Shown piece by piece: positions 15,598 through 24,789 of a stretch of 33,643 bases of DNA. The notes under the pieces were generated by a model. It was not told the DNA's origin, did no database searches, and worked only from the letters and a program-made list of their open reading frames with translations. Location of the stretch: contig JAEWVQ010000243.1 of assembly GCA_023459095.1 (NCBI GenBank), positions 1 to 33,643 on the forward strand. The letters run 5' to 3'. A program made the translations under genes and the position numbers. Position 1 is the stretch's first letter. Each line of letters begins with the position of its first letter. This DNA comes from Pseudomonadota bacterium. GTDB lineage: Bacteria; Pseudomonadota; Gammaproteobacteria; Burkholderiales; Rhodocyclaceae.

Positions 15598-16863
15598 TCA
15601 GACGGGTTGGCCGGCGACCAGGACGCGGTTGCGGCCGCTTTCCTTGGCCTTGTAGAGCATCGCGTCGGCGCGGTTGAGCAGGGTGTGGAGGGTGTCGTCG
15701 GCGGCGTACTCGGCAACGCCGAAGCTCGCGGTGACGTCGAGGCGGGCGGCGTCGAGGGCAATCGGCGTGGCCTCGACCAGCGCGCGCAGGCGCTCGGCGA
15801 GCTGGCGCGCGTCCTCGGCGCTGCGCTCGGGGAGCACGATGAGGAATTCCTCGCCGCCGTAGCGCGCGATCCAGTCGACCTGGCTGCGCACCGCCCCCAG
15901 CAGGCGTCGCCCGATTTCGCGCAGCACCTCGTCGCCGGCGGCGTGGCCCCAGCGGTCGTTGATCGGCTTGAAATGGTCGATATCGACGAACACCACGGCC
16001 AGTGGACGGCGGTAACGGCGGCTGCGTTCCATTTCGGCGGGTAGGCGCTGCTCGATCAGGCGGCGGTTGTAGCACCCGGTGAGCGCGTCGGTGATCGACA
16101 GGCGCTGGATTTCGTTCACCAGGTCGTTGAGCTGGCGGGTGCGCTCCTCGACGGTCTGGTCGAGGGTCTCGATGTGGTGCCGCAGGTCGGCCTGCAATTG
16201 CTGGAAACCGGCGACGACGAGATCGATCTCGTCCCTGCGGTCGTGGTGGCGGCGGTCGATCACCAAGGGCTGGGCGAGCTGGTTGGGCTTGAGCGACGAT
16301 GCGAAGCGCGCGATCTGCTGCAGCGGCCGCTGCAGTTCGCGGCGCAGGATCCAGCTCACCGCGAGGCAGATCAGCGTGGTGAATAGCACGTAGTCGAAGA
16401 TCACCGCTAGCACCTCGCGGGCGATGCGCGCGGTGTAGAGGCCGTGGTTGGGCCAGATCTCAAGCTGGCCGAGGCGGCCGCCGGTCGGCGCGAGGATGTC
16501 GAGCACCATCGGGCGGCTGGTGTCGATGTGGTCGAGCCTGTCGGCAGCGAAGACCTGGCCGGTGACCGCCTCGACCCGCACCCGCCCGATTTCGGGCAGG
16601 GTCGCGAGCCAGTCCACGCGGCGCTGCACGGCGCCCACCTCGATGTCCCACAGCGCGCCGGAAAGCACTTGCAGGCTGTTCTCGGCGACCGTGCGCACCG
16701 CCTGCTCGAAGCCTTGCTGCACGTCGCGGTAGGCGAGCGCCACCTTCAGTCCGCCGGTCAGCACCATGCACAGCACCGCGAGCGCGACGATGCGGCGGAT
16801 CAGGGTGCGGGCGAGCGGGGTGTAAGGGGGTATGGCAGGGACTCCGGACGAGGGCATGAGCAT
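15598..16863 (-). CDS. Membrane-bound diguanylate cyclase (GGDEF)
   Basis: This 421-residue inner-membrane signalling enzyme makes cyclic di-GMP from two GTP. There is a membrane segment at about 21-44, a periplasmic sensor region of about 105 residues, a second membrane segment at about 150-173, a HAMP-like linker with a helical stretch up to about 255, and a GGDEF domain from about 258. The active motif is GGEEF (336-340), within RYGGEEF. The inhibitory I-site, normally RxxD, reads S327-x2-D330, so product inhibition may be absent. It follows the binding-protein gene by 12 nt. The likely scheme is that the periplasmic protein binds a ligand and passes the signal to the sensor region. Confidence 0.93.
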   Translation of the reverse strand: MLMPSSGVPAIPPYTPLARTLIRRIVALAVLCMVLTGGLKVALAYRDVQQGFEQAVRTVAENSLQVLSGALWDIEVGAVQRRVDWLATLPEIGRVRVEAVTGQVFAADRLDHIDTSRPMVLDILAPTGGRLGQLEIWPNHGLYTARIAREVLAVIFDYVLFTTLICLAVSWILRRELQRPLQQIARFASSLKPNQLAQPLVIDRRHHDRRDEIDLVVAGFQQLQADLRHHIETLDQTVEERTRQLNDLVNEIQRLSITDALTGCYNRRLIEQRLPAEMERSRRYRRPLAVVFVDIDHFKPINDRWGHAAGDEVLREIGRRLLGAVRSQVDWIARYGGEEFLIVLPERSAEDARQLAERLRALVEATPIALDAARLDVTASFGVAEYAADDTLHTLLNRADAMLYKAKESGRNRVLVAGQPV

Positions 16864-16875
16864 GCGGTCTGGGTT

Positions 16876-17964
16876 TTAGCGCAGCAGTTCGGCGAAGTCG
16901 AAGTGGTAGTTGCTCAAGCCGGGATTGAGGGCCTTGCTGTAGCGGCGAAAGTCGATGCGTGCCGCGCCGTCACCGAACAGCTGCTCGAAGCGCCGTGTCC
17001 GCGGCGGGTCGAGGAGGATGAACATGGGAGCGTTGAGTTCTAGGCCCTCGTCGGCGAAATCGCGCCCCCTGGCATGGTCGTGCAGCATCACCATGCTCCA
17101 CGCCCCGGCCATGAAGTGGCCGCCGGCGAGCGCGGCCAGGGCGCCGGTGCGCACTGCGCGCAGCGCTTCGGCGGAGGTGTTGATGCCGCTGAACAGGGCG
17201 TCCTCGCCGGGGCGGCCGCCGCGTTCGCGCCACGCCTGCATGGCGCCGAAGGCGATCTGGTCGGAGCCGCTCCACACCAGGCGGGCGGCGGGATAACGTT
17301 CGTAGAGCCAGCGCGCCTGCTCGGCGGCCTTGGCCCGCTTCCAGTCGGCATGGACGATCTGGGTCAGCACCACCTCGGGCGACTCGTCCACCGCGCGTTG
17401 CATGCCGCGCGTGCGCTCGATGGAGGCCGGCGTCGAGCGGTCGCCGGCGAGCGCGATCATCTGCGGCTTGCCGTCCGCGTCCCTGAGCGTCGGCATCCGC
17501 CGCGCCTTGTCGATCAGCGCGCGCGCGGTGAGATAACCGGCGTCGGCGGCCTGCGGCTCCAGGCTGCCGAGCCAGTACGGATAGCGCGTGCGCGGGGCGC
17601 CGGTGGCAGCGCGGTCGTCGCCGTGGATGCCGCTGAGGATGATGAGGGTCGGGATTGGCGCCGCCTCCAGTGTGCGCAGCAGCGCCGGCGCGGTGCCGTA
17701 GTCGTTGGTCAGGACCAGGTAGTCGGGGCGTACCGGGCGCGCGCTCACCGCCTGCGTCAGCGCGACCACGCGGGTGTGGTCGCGCTCGGCGTAGAGCACC
17801 TCGAGGTTCATGTCCAGGCTGGCGGCGGCCTTGTGCATGCCGTCGGCGACCGCGGCCCAGTAAGCTTCGTCGGCGTGTCCGGGGTTGATGAACACCACCG
17901 AGATCGCCAGGGCCGGGCGGACCGACAGCAGGAGCAGGGCTGCGATCAGGATGCGTCGGAGCAT
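16876..17964 (-). CDS. Periplasmic sugar-type binding protein, sensor partner of the GGDEF protein
   Basis: This 362-residue secreted protein has the Peripla_BP_4 (ribose/LuxP-like) fold. The signal peptide MLRRI...PALA is followed by ISVVFINPGHADEAYWAAV, the usual first strand and helix of the fold. A late DQIAFGAMQA stretch matches the family's hinge region. No ABC permease or ATPase is adjacent; the only companion is the diguanylate cyclase 12 nt downstream. A sensing role rather than transport is therefore likely. The ligand is unknown. It is the first gene of the pair and diverges from the gene at 18208. Confidence 0.85.
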   Translation of the reverse strand: MLRRILIAALLLLSVRPALAISVVFINPGHADEAYWAAVADGMHKAAASLDMNLEVLYAERDHTRVVALTQAVSARPVRPDYLVLTNDYGTAPALLRTLEAAPIPTLIILSGIHGDDRAATGAPRTRYPYWLGSLEPQAADAGYLTARALIDKARRMPTLRDADGKPQMIALAGDRSTPASIERTRGMQRAVDESPEVVLTQIVHADWKRAKAAEQARWLYERYPAARLVWSGSDQIAFGAMQAWRERGGRPGEDALFSGINTSAEALRAVRTGALAALAGGHFMAGAWSMVMLHDHARGRDFADEGLELNAPMFILLDPPRTRRFEQLFGDGAARIDFRRYSKALNPGLSNYHFDFAELLR

Positions 17965-18207
17965 GGGGCTTCGTTGGGGGCGACGAAATCAGGAGGAACG
18001 GAATTCGATGCGCAAATGAGCGCCAGGGAATTGATTATCTGCATCTATCGGCGATCCGCAAAGCCCGCGGTGGGGAATGTGAGTCTGCGGTGAGCGAGGC
18101 GCGGAGCGCAGCGCATGCGCGCGGGGCGCGCATATTTTCATCCGAAATCCCCGCCGATCGCGTGGACGGGCGATAATGGGAGGTTGCAGAAAAACGGACA
18201 TTAAGTG
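17965..18207. promoter_or_regulatory. Divergent intergenic region
   Basis: These 243 nt separate the minus-strand binding-protein gene from the plus-strand nitronate monooxygenase-like gene. GATAAT at 18172-18177 is a possible -10 box for the plus gene, without a convincing -35. Nothing else firm was seen. Confidence 0.3.
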
Positions 18208-19452
18208 ATGAAGCGCGTAGATGACTTTCGCCTGCGGTTGGGCTCCCACGAACTGGTGCCGCTCATGGTCGGCGGCATGGGGGTCGATATCTCGACCGCG
18301 GAGCTCTCCCTGGAGGCGGCCCGCCTGGGCGGCATCGGCCACATTTCCGACGCCATGGTACCGACCGTCACCGACCGCCGCTTCAACACCAAGTACGTCA
18401 AGAACAAGCTGCAGCAGTACAAGTTCAACGTCGCCAACTCCGACAAGTCGGTGGTGCAGTTCGACCTCGGCCTGCTCGCCGAGGCCACCGCGCTGCACGT
18501 CGGCAAGACCATGGAAGCCAAGCGCGGCCCCGGCCTGGTGTTCATCAACTGCATGGAAAAGCTGACCATGAACGCGCCCAAGGACACCCTGCGGGTGCGC
18601 CTGCAGGCGGCCATGGACCACGGCATCGAGGGCATCACCCTGGCCGCGGGCCTGCATCTGGGCTCGTTCGCGCTGATTCAGGATCATCCGCGCTTCAACG
18701 ACGTCAAGCTCGGCATCATCGTCTCGTCGCTGCGCGCGCTGCAGCTCTTCCTCAAGAAGAACGCCCGTACCGGCCGGCTGCCCGACTACGTGGTGGTCGA
18801 AGGGCCGCTCGCCGGCGGCCACCTCGGCTTCGGCATGGACTGGGCCAAGTACGACCTGGTCGCCATCGTCGCCGAGATCCGCGACTGGCTGGCCGCCGAA
18901 CAGCTCGACATTCCGCTGATCCCGGCCGGCGGCATCTTCACCGGCAGCGACGCGGTGGGCTTCCTCGAGATGGGCGCGGCCGCGGTGCAGGTGGCGACGC
19001 GCTTCACCGTCACCGAGGAGTGCGGGCTGCCCGAGAACGTGCAGCAGGAGTATTTCAAGGCCAGCGAGGAAGACATCGAGGTCAACCAGATCTCGCCCAC
19101 CGGCTACCCGATGCGCATGCTCAAGAGCAGCCCGGCGATCGGCGACGGCATCCGCCCGAACTGCGAGGCCTATGGCTACCTGCTCGACGCCAGCGGCAAC
19201 TGTCAGTACATCGAGGCCTACAACCGCGAAGTCGCCGCGCACCCGGATGCGCGCCGGGTCAAGGTGTACGACAAGACCTGCCTGTGCACCCACATGCGCA
19301 ATTTCGACTGCTGGACCTGCGGCCACTACACCTACCGCCTCAAGGACACCACCCGGCGCAACGAGGACGGCAGCTACCGCATCCTCAGCGCCGAGCACGT
19401 GTTCCACGACTACCAGTACAGCACCGACAACGCCATCGCGCTGCCGGCCTGA
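18208..19452 (+). CDS. Nitronate monooxygenase / 2-nitropropane dioxygenase-like flavoprotein with Cys-rich tail
   Basis: This 414-residue TIM-barrel FMN protein is of the NPD-like family. Family marks are LMVGGMGVDIS near the start, a VVVEGPLAGGHLGFG stretch (the GGHxG phosphate/active loop), and IPAGGIFTGSDAVGFLEMGAAAVQVATRF (FMN phosphate site). About 60 C-terminal residues carry C358, C360, C368 and C371 with H362 and H373 (KTCLCTHMR, CWTCGH), which simple nitronate monooxygenases lack and which looks like a metal or iron-sulfur site. The ATG at 18208 is preferred over the adjacent GTG at 18205; neither has a strong ribosome site. It is 49 nt ahead of a DUF808 gene. The substrate is unknown and a link to the catabolic genes is not evident. 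Confidence 0.8.
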   Translation: MKRVDDFRLRLGSHELVPLMVGGMGVDISTAELSLEAARLGGIGHISDAMVPTVTDRRFNTKYVKNKLQQYKFNVANSDKSVVQFDLGLLAEATALHVGKTMEAKRGPGLVFINCMEKLTMNAPKDTLRVRLQAAMDHGIEGITLAAGLHLGSFALIQDHPRFNDVKLGIIVSSLRALQLFLKKNARTGRLPDYVVVEGPLAGGHLGFGMDWAKYDLVAIVAEIRDWLAAEQLDIPLIPAGGIFTGSDAVGFLEMGAAAVQVATRFTVTEECGLPENVQQEYFKASEEDIEVNQISPTGYPMRMLKSSPAIGDGIRPNCEAYGYLLDASGNCQYIEAYNREVAAHPDARRVKVYDKTCLCTHMRNFDCWTCGHYTYRLKDTTRRNEDGSYRILSAEHVFHDYQYSTDNAIALPA

Positions 19453-19501
19453 TCCCCGCCTTCCGCCCGCCCACCCGTCACCGTTTCGAGAGACCCGCCC
19501 C

Positions 19502-20449
19502 ATGGCCGGAACCAGTCTGCTGGCACTGATCGACGACATCGCCAGCGTGCTCGACGACGTCGCGGTGATGAGCAAGGTCGCGGCCAAGAAAACCGCCGGC
19601 GTGCTGGGCGACGATCTCGCGCTCAACGCCCAGCAGGTCACCGGGGTCAAGGCCGACCGCGAACTGCCGGTAGTGTGGGCGGTGGCGCTCGGCTCGCTGA
19701 AGAACAAGGCCATCCTGGTGCCGGCGGCGCTGGCGATCAGCGCCTTTCTGCCGTGGGCGGTGACCCCGCTGTTGATGCTGGGCGGCGCCTTCCTGTGCTA
19801 CGAAGGCTTCGAGAAACTCGCCCACAAGTTCCTGCACCGGGGCGGCGAGGCCGACGCGCAGGCCGCGCAGGCGGCGGCGAACGCCGATCCGGAGGTGGAT
19901 CTGGTCGCGTTCGAGCGTGACAAGATCCGCGGCGCGGTGCGCACCGACTTCATCCTGTCCGCGGAGATCATCGCGATCACCCTCGGCACCGTCGCCGCCG
20001 CGCCCTTCGGCACCCGGGTCGCGGTGCTCACCACGATCGCGCTGGCGATGACGGTCGGCGTCTATGGCCTCGTCGCCGGCATCGTCAAGCTCGACGACGG
20101 CGGCCTGCATCTCAGCCGCAAGGCGGGCGAGGGCGTGTTCGCGCGCGCCCAGCGCGCCCTCGGGCGCGGCATCCTCGGCGCCGCGCCGTGGCTGATGAAG
20201 GGCCTGTCGGTGGCCGGTACCGCGGCCATGTTCCTCGTCGGTGGCGGCATCCTCACCCACGGCCTGCCCGGTGCGCACGACATCGCGCACGCGCTGGCGC
20301 ATGCCGTCGATGGCGTACCCGGCATCGGCGGCGGACTCGCCGCGGTTGCGCCGACGCTGTTCGACGGCGTCGCCGGCATCGTTGCCGGCGGCCTGGTGGT
20401 CGCCGCCGTCGGCCTCATCGGCCGCCTGCGCCCCGCGCCGCAGGCCTGA
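19502..20449 (+). CDS. DUF808 (YedI-like) inner-membrane protein
   Basis: This 315-residue protein begins MAGTSLLALIDDIASVLDD and continues VAVMSKVAAKKTAGVLGDD, the signature opening of the DUF808/YedI family. Several hydrophobic segments follow (near 70-105, 155-205 and 235-310, read by eye), with an acidic stretch around 115-140. The function of the family is not established. The start ATG has only a weak GAGAG ribosome site. It lies 49 nt after the flavoprotein gene and is probably co-transcribed. Confidence 0.88.
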   Translation: MAGTSLLALIDDIASVLDDVAVMSKVAAKKTAGVLGDDLALNAQQVTGVKADRELPVVWAVALGSLKNKAILVPAALAISAFLPWAVTPLLMLGGAFLCYEGFEKLAHKFLHRGGEADAQAAQAAANADPEVDLVAFERDKIRGAVRTDFILSAEIIAITLGTVAAAPFGTRVAVLTTIALAMTVGVYGLVAGIVKLDDGGLHLSRKAGEGVFARAQRALGRGILGAAPWLMKGLSVAGTAAMFLVGGGILTHGLPGAHDIAHALAHAVDGVPGIGGGLAAVAPTLFDGVAGIVAGGLVVAAVGLIGRLRPAPQA

Positions 20450-20533
20450 GCTCCCCGTTTGCCGGCATCGGCTGCTCCGCCCAGCGAGGGCTGAGCAGGG
20501 TCGGGGGCGCTTTACATTCTTGCCGCCTGTCTT

Positions 20534-20552
20534 GATAATGATAGTTATTCTC
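20534..20552 (+). promoter_or_regulatory. Fur box
   Basis: GATAATGATAGTTATTCTC matches the 19-base Fur consensus at 16 positions. It lies about 300 nt ahead of the PepSY gene and would place the downstream iron-uptake genes under iron repression. Confidence 0.75.
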
Positions 20553-20852
20553 GTTTTATGGACCCGCTTGTGCGGCCAGGACGAGTGTCGATCAGCCAGC
20601 CAAGCCGTGCCGCAAGAGCAGGGTTCAGCCAGCCAGCAATCTCTTGCTGAGCAGCTAGCACATGTCATCCCGTCTCACCGGCCGTCCTTGCATCGCGGTC
20701 ACTTCCCAGCGCTGCACAGCGCGTCACTGCAGCGGGTCACCACAGGTGGATTCTTGCCGTGCGCCGCTGAGGGGTGTGGCCCTGTTTCTCCCCGTCGTGA
20801 TCGGGTGGAGCTTTACTGAGCCCGGCGTTCCCGCTGCCGTTCGAGACTGATC
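20553..20852 (+). other. Long leader between Fur box and PepSY gene, no firm gene
   Basis: Two overlapping open frames run here, one ending at 20819 and one at 20662-20850. Neither has a clear ribosome site or a recognisable family. A small Fur-regulated protein gene or its decayed remains is possible. Otherwise this is a long untranslated leader. Confidence 0.35.
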
Positions 20853-22022
20853 ATGGCGCTCAACCGCAAGCTCTGGTTCAGGGCGCACGGCTGGCTGGGA
20901 TTGCCGGTCTGGGCGGTGTTCTGCTTCGTCTGCCTGACCGGCACGATCGCGGTGATCAGCCATGAGCTGACCTGGCTTGCCAATCCGGCGGCACGCGCCA
21001 GCAATCCCGACGCGCTGCCGGCGCAGCCGCTGTCGGCCTTGGTCGAGGCCGTGCGCGCCGCCGTTCCCGGTGCCGAGATCCGCCAGGTGATGGTGTTCGA
21101 GCCCTATCTCGTCACTGCAATCGGTTTTTCCGAGCCCGGTCAGCCGCCGGCCCTGGCCTATGTGAATCCCTATACCGCGCAGGTGCAGGCGATCAACCGC
21201 GGCCTCACCTTCATTGGCTTCATGCGTTCGCTCCATGGCTGGTTGCTCTTTCCCTGGCACCAGGGTTGGAGCGTGGGCTATTACCTGGTGGCGGTGATGT
21301 CCATCGTGACGCTGGGGGCCCTGGTGACCGGCGTAGTCATCTACAAGCGCTTCTGGCGCGCCTTTTTCCGCCCACGCCTGCGCTTCGACGGTGGTGCGCG
21401 GGTGTTGTTCGGTGATCTTCACCGCCTGGCTGGCGCTTGGTCGCTGTGGTTCTTGCTGGTGATCGGCGTCACTGGTCTGTGGTATTTGGTGCAGGCGGTG
21501 TTGTGGCACAACGGCGTGCATGTCGAGGGCGAAGCCGCGATGCTTGCACGGCGCGACGTGCCACTGAGCATGAGCGGGGTGCCGGCGAAGATCGGGCTGC
21601 AGCACGCGATTGATGCGGCGCAGCGCGCGCAGCCGGCGATGCAGCCGCGCTGGGTGGCCTTTCCTGAGCACAACCGCGCCCACTTCAGTATCGCGGGCAG
21701 CGGCGACCGGTTGTTCTACGACGCGTATTCGTGGCGCGTTTCGGTCAATCCATGGACCGGCACGGTCGAGGCGCAGCGCGATCCGGCGACCATGAATGCG
21801 CTGCAGACCGTGGCTCACATCGCCGATCCATTGCATTACGGCACTCTGGGTGGGCTATGGACCAAGGCGATCTGGTTCGTGTTCGGCGTGCTGCTGACGA
21901 CGATGTCGGTTACCGGCTTTCTGAGCTGGCGCTTGCGCACCTTCGGTGAGCGCCGCACGCCCGTTCGCGACCGGGCAGTGGCCGCGGCGGTCGAGGAGCG
22001 ATGCGTGGAGGGCGCCCGCTGA
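20853..22022 (+). CDS. PepSY-associated membrane protein, iron-siderophore reductase type
   Basis: This is a 389-residue inner-membrane protein. The opening RKLWFRAHGWLGLP followed by a membrane segment (about 13-37) is typical of PepSY_TM proteins. More membrane segments lie near 143-165, 190-212 and 335-358, with periplasmic parts between. HGWLG, LHGWLLFPW and LHRLAGAWSLW contain conserved histidines expected for haem or metal contacts. Family members next to TonB receptors are thought to reduce or release iron from siderophores at the inner membrane. The stop overlaps the next gene start (TGATG). It lies below a Fur box, which agrees with an iron role. Confidence 0.88.
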   Translation: MALNRKLWFRAHGWLGLPVWAVFCFVCLTGTIAVISHELTWLANPAARASNPDALPAQPLSALVEAVRAAVPGAEIRQVMVFEPYLVTAIGFSEPGQPPALAYVNPYTAQVQAINRGLTFIGFMRSLHGWLLFPWHQGWSVGYYLVAVMSIVTLGALVTGVVIYKRFWRAFFRPRLRFDGGARVLFGDLHRLAGAWSLWFLLVIGVTGLWYLVQAVLWHNGVHVEGEAAMLARRDVPLSMSGVPAKIGLQHAIDAAQRAQPAMQPRWVAFPEHNRAHFSIAGSGDRLFYDAYSWRVSVNPWTGTVEAQRDPATMNALQTVAHIADPLHYGTLGGLWTKAIWFVFGVLLTTMSVTGFLSWRLRTFGERRTPVRDRAVAAAVEERCVEGAR

Positions 22023-22477
22023 TGAGTGCCGCGCTGCGTAAACCCGGGTCAGGCGGCAAGTATTGGCTCAACGCACTGGTGCTGATCGCACCGTTCTGGT
22101 TCCTGTATGACGCGCTGACCGCAGTGCTGCCGCCGGCGTGGCCGATGCAGGTGGTCGGCCCGTTCGAAGTGACGCCGACGCCGCGCGACGCGGACGGGCC
22201 CTATGAGCACGATGGCATCCCTGTGAAGGACTTTGCGTTCCGCTTCTGTGAGGGTTGCGTCGAGCGCATCCGCATGGCCTATGCCAACGTCGGCCCCGAG
22301 GCGACCGCCGAAACCGATGGCGGCGAGGGTGTCGTGCACGGTCATGGCGCCCTGCAGGAGGCTCACGTGCCCTATCCGATACGGCCAGGTCCCACAGATC
22401 GACTGTGGCTGACCGTGCAGGAGTGGGACGGCACGCTGCACCGCGTTGCCTGGCCCTTGCCCGCCGCCCCCGACTGA
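22022..22477 (+). CDS. Small membrane-anchored protein with CxxC, unknown function
   Basis: This 151-residue protein starts at the ATG overlapping the PepSY stop (TGATG), so it is translationally coupled. One N-terminal membrane segment (about 15-37) anchors a periplasmic part. That part carries C76-x2-C79 (FRFCEGCVERIR) and several histidines (H64, H106, H108, H115), which could bind metal. No family was recognised with certainty. Its position between a PepSY protein and a TonB receptor points to iron or siderophore handling, by inference. Confidence 0.75.
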   Translation: MSAALRKPGSGGKYWLNALVLIAPFWFLYDALTAVLPPAWPMQVVGPFEVTPTPRDADGPYEHDGIPVKDFAFRFCEGCVERIRMAYANVGPEATAETDGGEGVVHGHGALQEAHVPYPIRPGPTDRLWLTVQEWDGTLHRVAWPLPAAPD

Positions 22478-22591
22478 CGCGGCGATCGCCGCACCTCCCA
22501 ACCTCCCGTTCCCCAAGCGATCGCGGCGAAGACCGTCGCGGCGCGGGGAGGGTGTTCGTCCGTCGTCATTACCGTAACCCTGGAGAATCAG

Positions 22592-24781
22592 ATGTCGCAG
22601 CATGCCCTTCGGCCCGCAGTTTCCCCGACTCCGCTGACCCTGGCGCTCGCCTTGATGTTCGCGCCACCGCTGGCGGCATCGGCGCACGCCCAGACCACGA
22701 CCGAAGCGCCGACGCTGCCGGCGGTGACGGTGTCGGCCGGCGCTGCCGCCAGTGCCGCCACGGAGGGCTCGGGGGCCTACATCGCCGGTGCCACCCGCAG
22801 CGCCACTCGACTCGACCTCTCGGTACGTGAGACGCCGCAGTCGGTGAGCGTGATCACTCGCGAGCGCATCGAGGATCAGGGGTTGCAATCGATCACCGAC
22901 GTCGTCGCCAACGCCACCGGCGTGTCTACCCGGGTATTCGACAGTTCGCGTTCGAGCTTTTCGGCGCGCGGCTTCGACATCACCAACCTGCAGATCGATG
23001 GCATTCCCACTACCTGGAGCGCGGGCTGGAGCGCCGGCGAGACCCTGACCGATACGCTGATTTACGACCGTGTCGAGATCGTGCGCGGCGCCACCGGCCT
23101 GATCACCGGTGCGGGAAATCCCTCGGCGGCGATCAATCTGGTGCGCAAGCGTGCCGACAGCAAAGTGTTTTCCGGCACGGTGACCTTGGGCGCGGGGTCC
23201 TGGGACAACTACGTCGGGACGGTTGATCTCAGCACCCCGGTCAATACCAGCGGCAGCGTGCGCGCCCGCGTCGCAGCCAGCCTGCAGGAGCAGGATTCGT
23301 ACGTCGAACTGATGCACAACCGCAAGGCGCTGGTTTACGGCACGGTGGAGGCCGATCTCGGCGAGCGCACCCGGTTGTCGGTGGGCGCCAGCCAGCAGGA
23401 GAACGATCCCGAGGCATCGCAATGGGGCGGGTTGCCGACGTGGTTTGCCGACGGAGGGCGTGCCGATTGGAGCCGCTCGACCACCACGGCCGCCAGGTGG
23501 GCATCATGGGCATCGACCCATCAGACCCGCTTCGCCAGGGTCGAGCATCAGTTCGACAACGGGTGGCAGGCCGAACTGATGCTCAACCATGGCGAGAACA
23601 TCGGCGATCTCAAACTGCTTTATCTGTACGGTTCGCCCGACCGTACGACCGGCCTGGGCTTGGGGGCCTCGCCGGCACGCTATGACGTCAGTCGCAAGCA
23701 GGACGACATCGGCCTGCACGTCTCCGGCCCCTTTTCGCTCTTTGGTCGCGAGCACGAGGTCGCGTTTGGCGTGCTGCACAGCAAGCAGGATTTCGAAGCG
23801 AACCGGCGCCCCGCGCAGAGCGTGAGTGGGGTCGATAATTTCCTGCTCTGGGACGGTCGCTACCCTGAGCCGGCGTGGGGCGCGAAGACCCTGTCGGAGG
23901 CCTTCGAGACGGTGGAGGACGCGGCCTATGCGGTAGCGCGCTTCAGTGTGGCCGATTCGCTCAGGCTCATCGTTGGAGGCCGGGTGAGTAACTGGAGCAA
24001 GGACGGCAAGACCCCCGCTGCGCGTTATGAGTTCGACCACCACGGTGTGTTCACCCCCTACGCCGGGCTGCTCTATGAGCTGGACGCGCAGCATTCGGCC
24101 TATGCGAGCTACACCGACATCTTCAACCCACAGAACTATCGCGACCGCGATGGCGACTATCTTGATCCGCTTACCGGCAAGAGTTACGAGGTGGGCGTCA
24201 AGGGCGAGTACTTCGGGGGCAGACTCAATGCCTCGTTGGCGGTGTTCCGCATCGAGCAGGACAATCTCGCCCAGACCGATGCCGGCTACCTCGTGCCGGG
24301 CACCTCGAATCAGGCCTACTATGCCGCGCAGGGCACGACCAGCGAGGGCTATGAAATCGAGGTCGCCGGCGAACTCGCGCCAGGATGGAAACTGACCGCC
24401 GGCTGGACACAGTTCGAGGCCAAGGATGAGGCAGGCGACGCGGTGAACACCAACCATCCGCGTCGGATGCTCAAGTTGTTCAGCACCTATCGGCTCCCCG
24501 GCGCGTGGGAGCAGCTCACCGTCGGTGGCGGCTTGAACTGGGAGGGCGAGAGCTACACCAAGACGACCAATCCGGTGACGGGGGTTGCCGAAAAGCTCAA
24601 GCAACGCCCCTATGCCCTGGTGAATCTGATGGCCCGCTACCAGATCAGCAAGGCCCTTTCGGCGCAGGTGAACGTCAACAACGTTTTCGACAAGAAGTAC
24701 TTCAGCCAGATTGGTTTCTACAATCAGCTCGCCTACGGCGCGCCGCGCAATGCCATGCTGACCTTGAAGTACCAGTTCTGA
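22592..24781 (+). CDS. TonB-dependent siderophore receptor
   Basis: This 729-residue outer-membrane receptor has a signal peptide ending SAHAQ near residue 34. A plug domain follows (RETPQSVSVITRERIEDQGL, then VRGATGLITGAGNPSAAINLVRKR), and the rest is a beta barrel ending in phenylalanine, as outer-membrane barrels do. The VRGATGLITGAGNPSA block is typical of FpvA/FoxA-like ferric-siderophore receptors. There is no N-terminal STN signalling domain, and no sigma/anti-sigma pair is nearby. GGAG lies 7 nt ahead of the ATG. It is the last gene of the Fur-box unit and converges on the flavin reductase gene. The siderophore is unknown. Confidence 0.93.
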   Translation: MSQHALRPAVSPTPLTLALALMFAPPLAASAHAQTTTEAPTLPAVTVSAGAAASAATEGSGAYIAGATRSATRLDLSVRETPQSVSVITRERIEDQGLQSITDVVANATGVSTRVFDSSRSSFSARGFDITNLQIDGIPTTWSAGWSAGETLTDTLIYDRVEIVRGATGLITGAGNPSAAINLVRKRADSKVFSGTVTLGAGSWDNYVGTVDLSTPVNTSGSVRARVAASLQEQDSYVELMHNRKALVYGTVEADLGERTRLSVGASQQENDPEASQWGGLPTWFADGGRADWSRSTTTAARWASWASTHQTRFARVEHQFDNGWQAELMLNHGENIGDLKLLYLYGSPDRTTGLGLGASPARYDVSRKQDDIGLHVSGPFSLFGREHEVAFGVLHSKQDFEANRRPAQSVSGVDNFLLWDGRYPEPAWGAKTLSEAFETVEDAAYAVARFSVADSLRLIVGGRVSNWSKDGKTPAARYEFDHHGVFTPYAGLLYELDAQHSAYASYTDIFNPQNYRDRDGDYLDPLTGKSYEVGVKGEYFGGRLNASLAVFRIEQDNLAQTDAGYLVPGTSNQAYYAAQGTTSEGYEIEVAGELAPGWKLTAGWTQFEAKDEAGDAVNTNHPRRMLKLFSTYRLPGAWEQLTVGGGLNWEGESYTKTTNPVTGVAEKLKQRPYALVNLMARYQISKALSAQVNVNNVFDKKYFSQIGFYNQLAYGAPRNAMLTLKYQF

Positions 24782-24789
24782 GTCGGCAT

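Noticed and set aside
20470..20496. Hairpin ctgctc...gagcag after the DUF808 gene as terminator
   Set aside because: It has a short interrupted stem, a large loop and no T tract on the plus strand.
20241..20850. Two open frames in the leader before the PepSY gene
   Set aside because: One overlaps the DUF808 gene in another frame, and neither has a ribosome site or family features. Noted only as a possible remnant.
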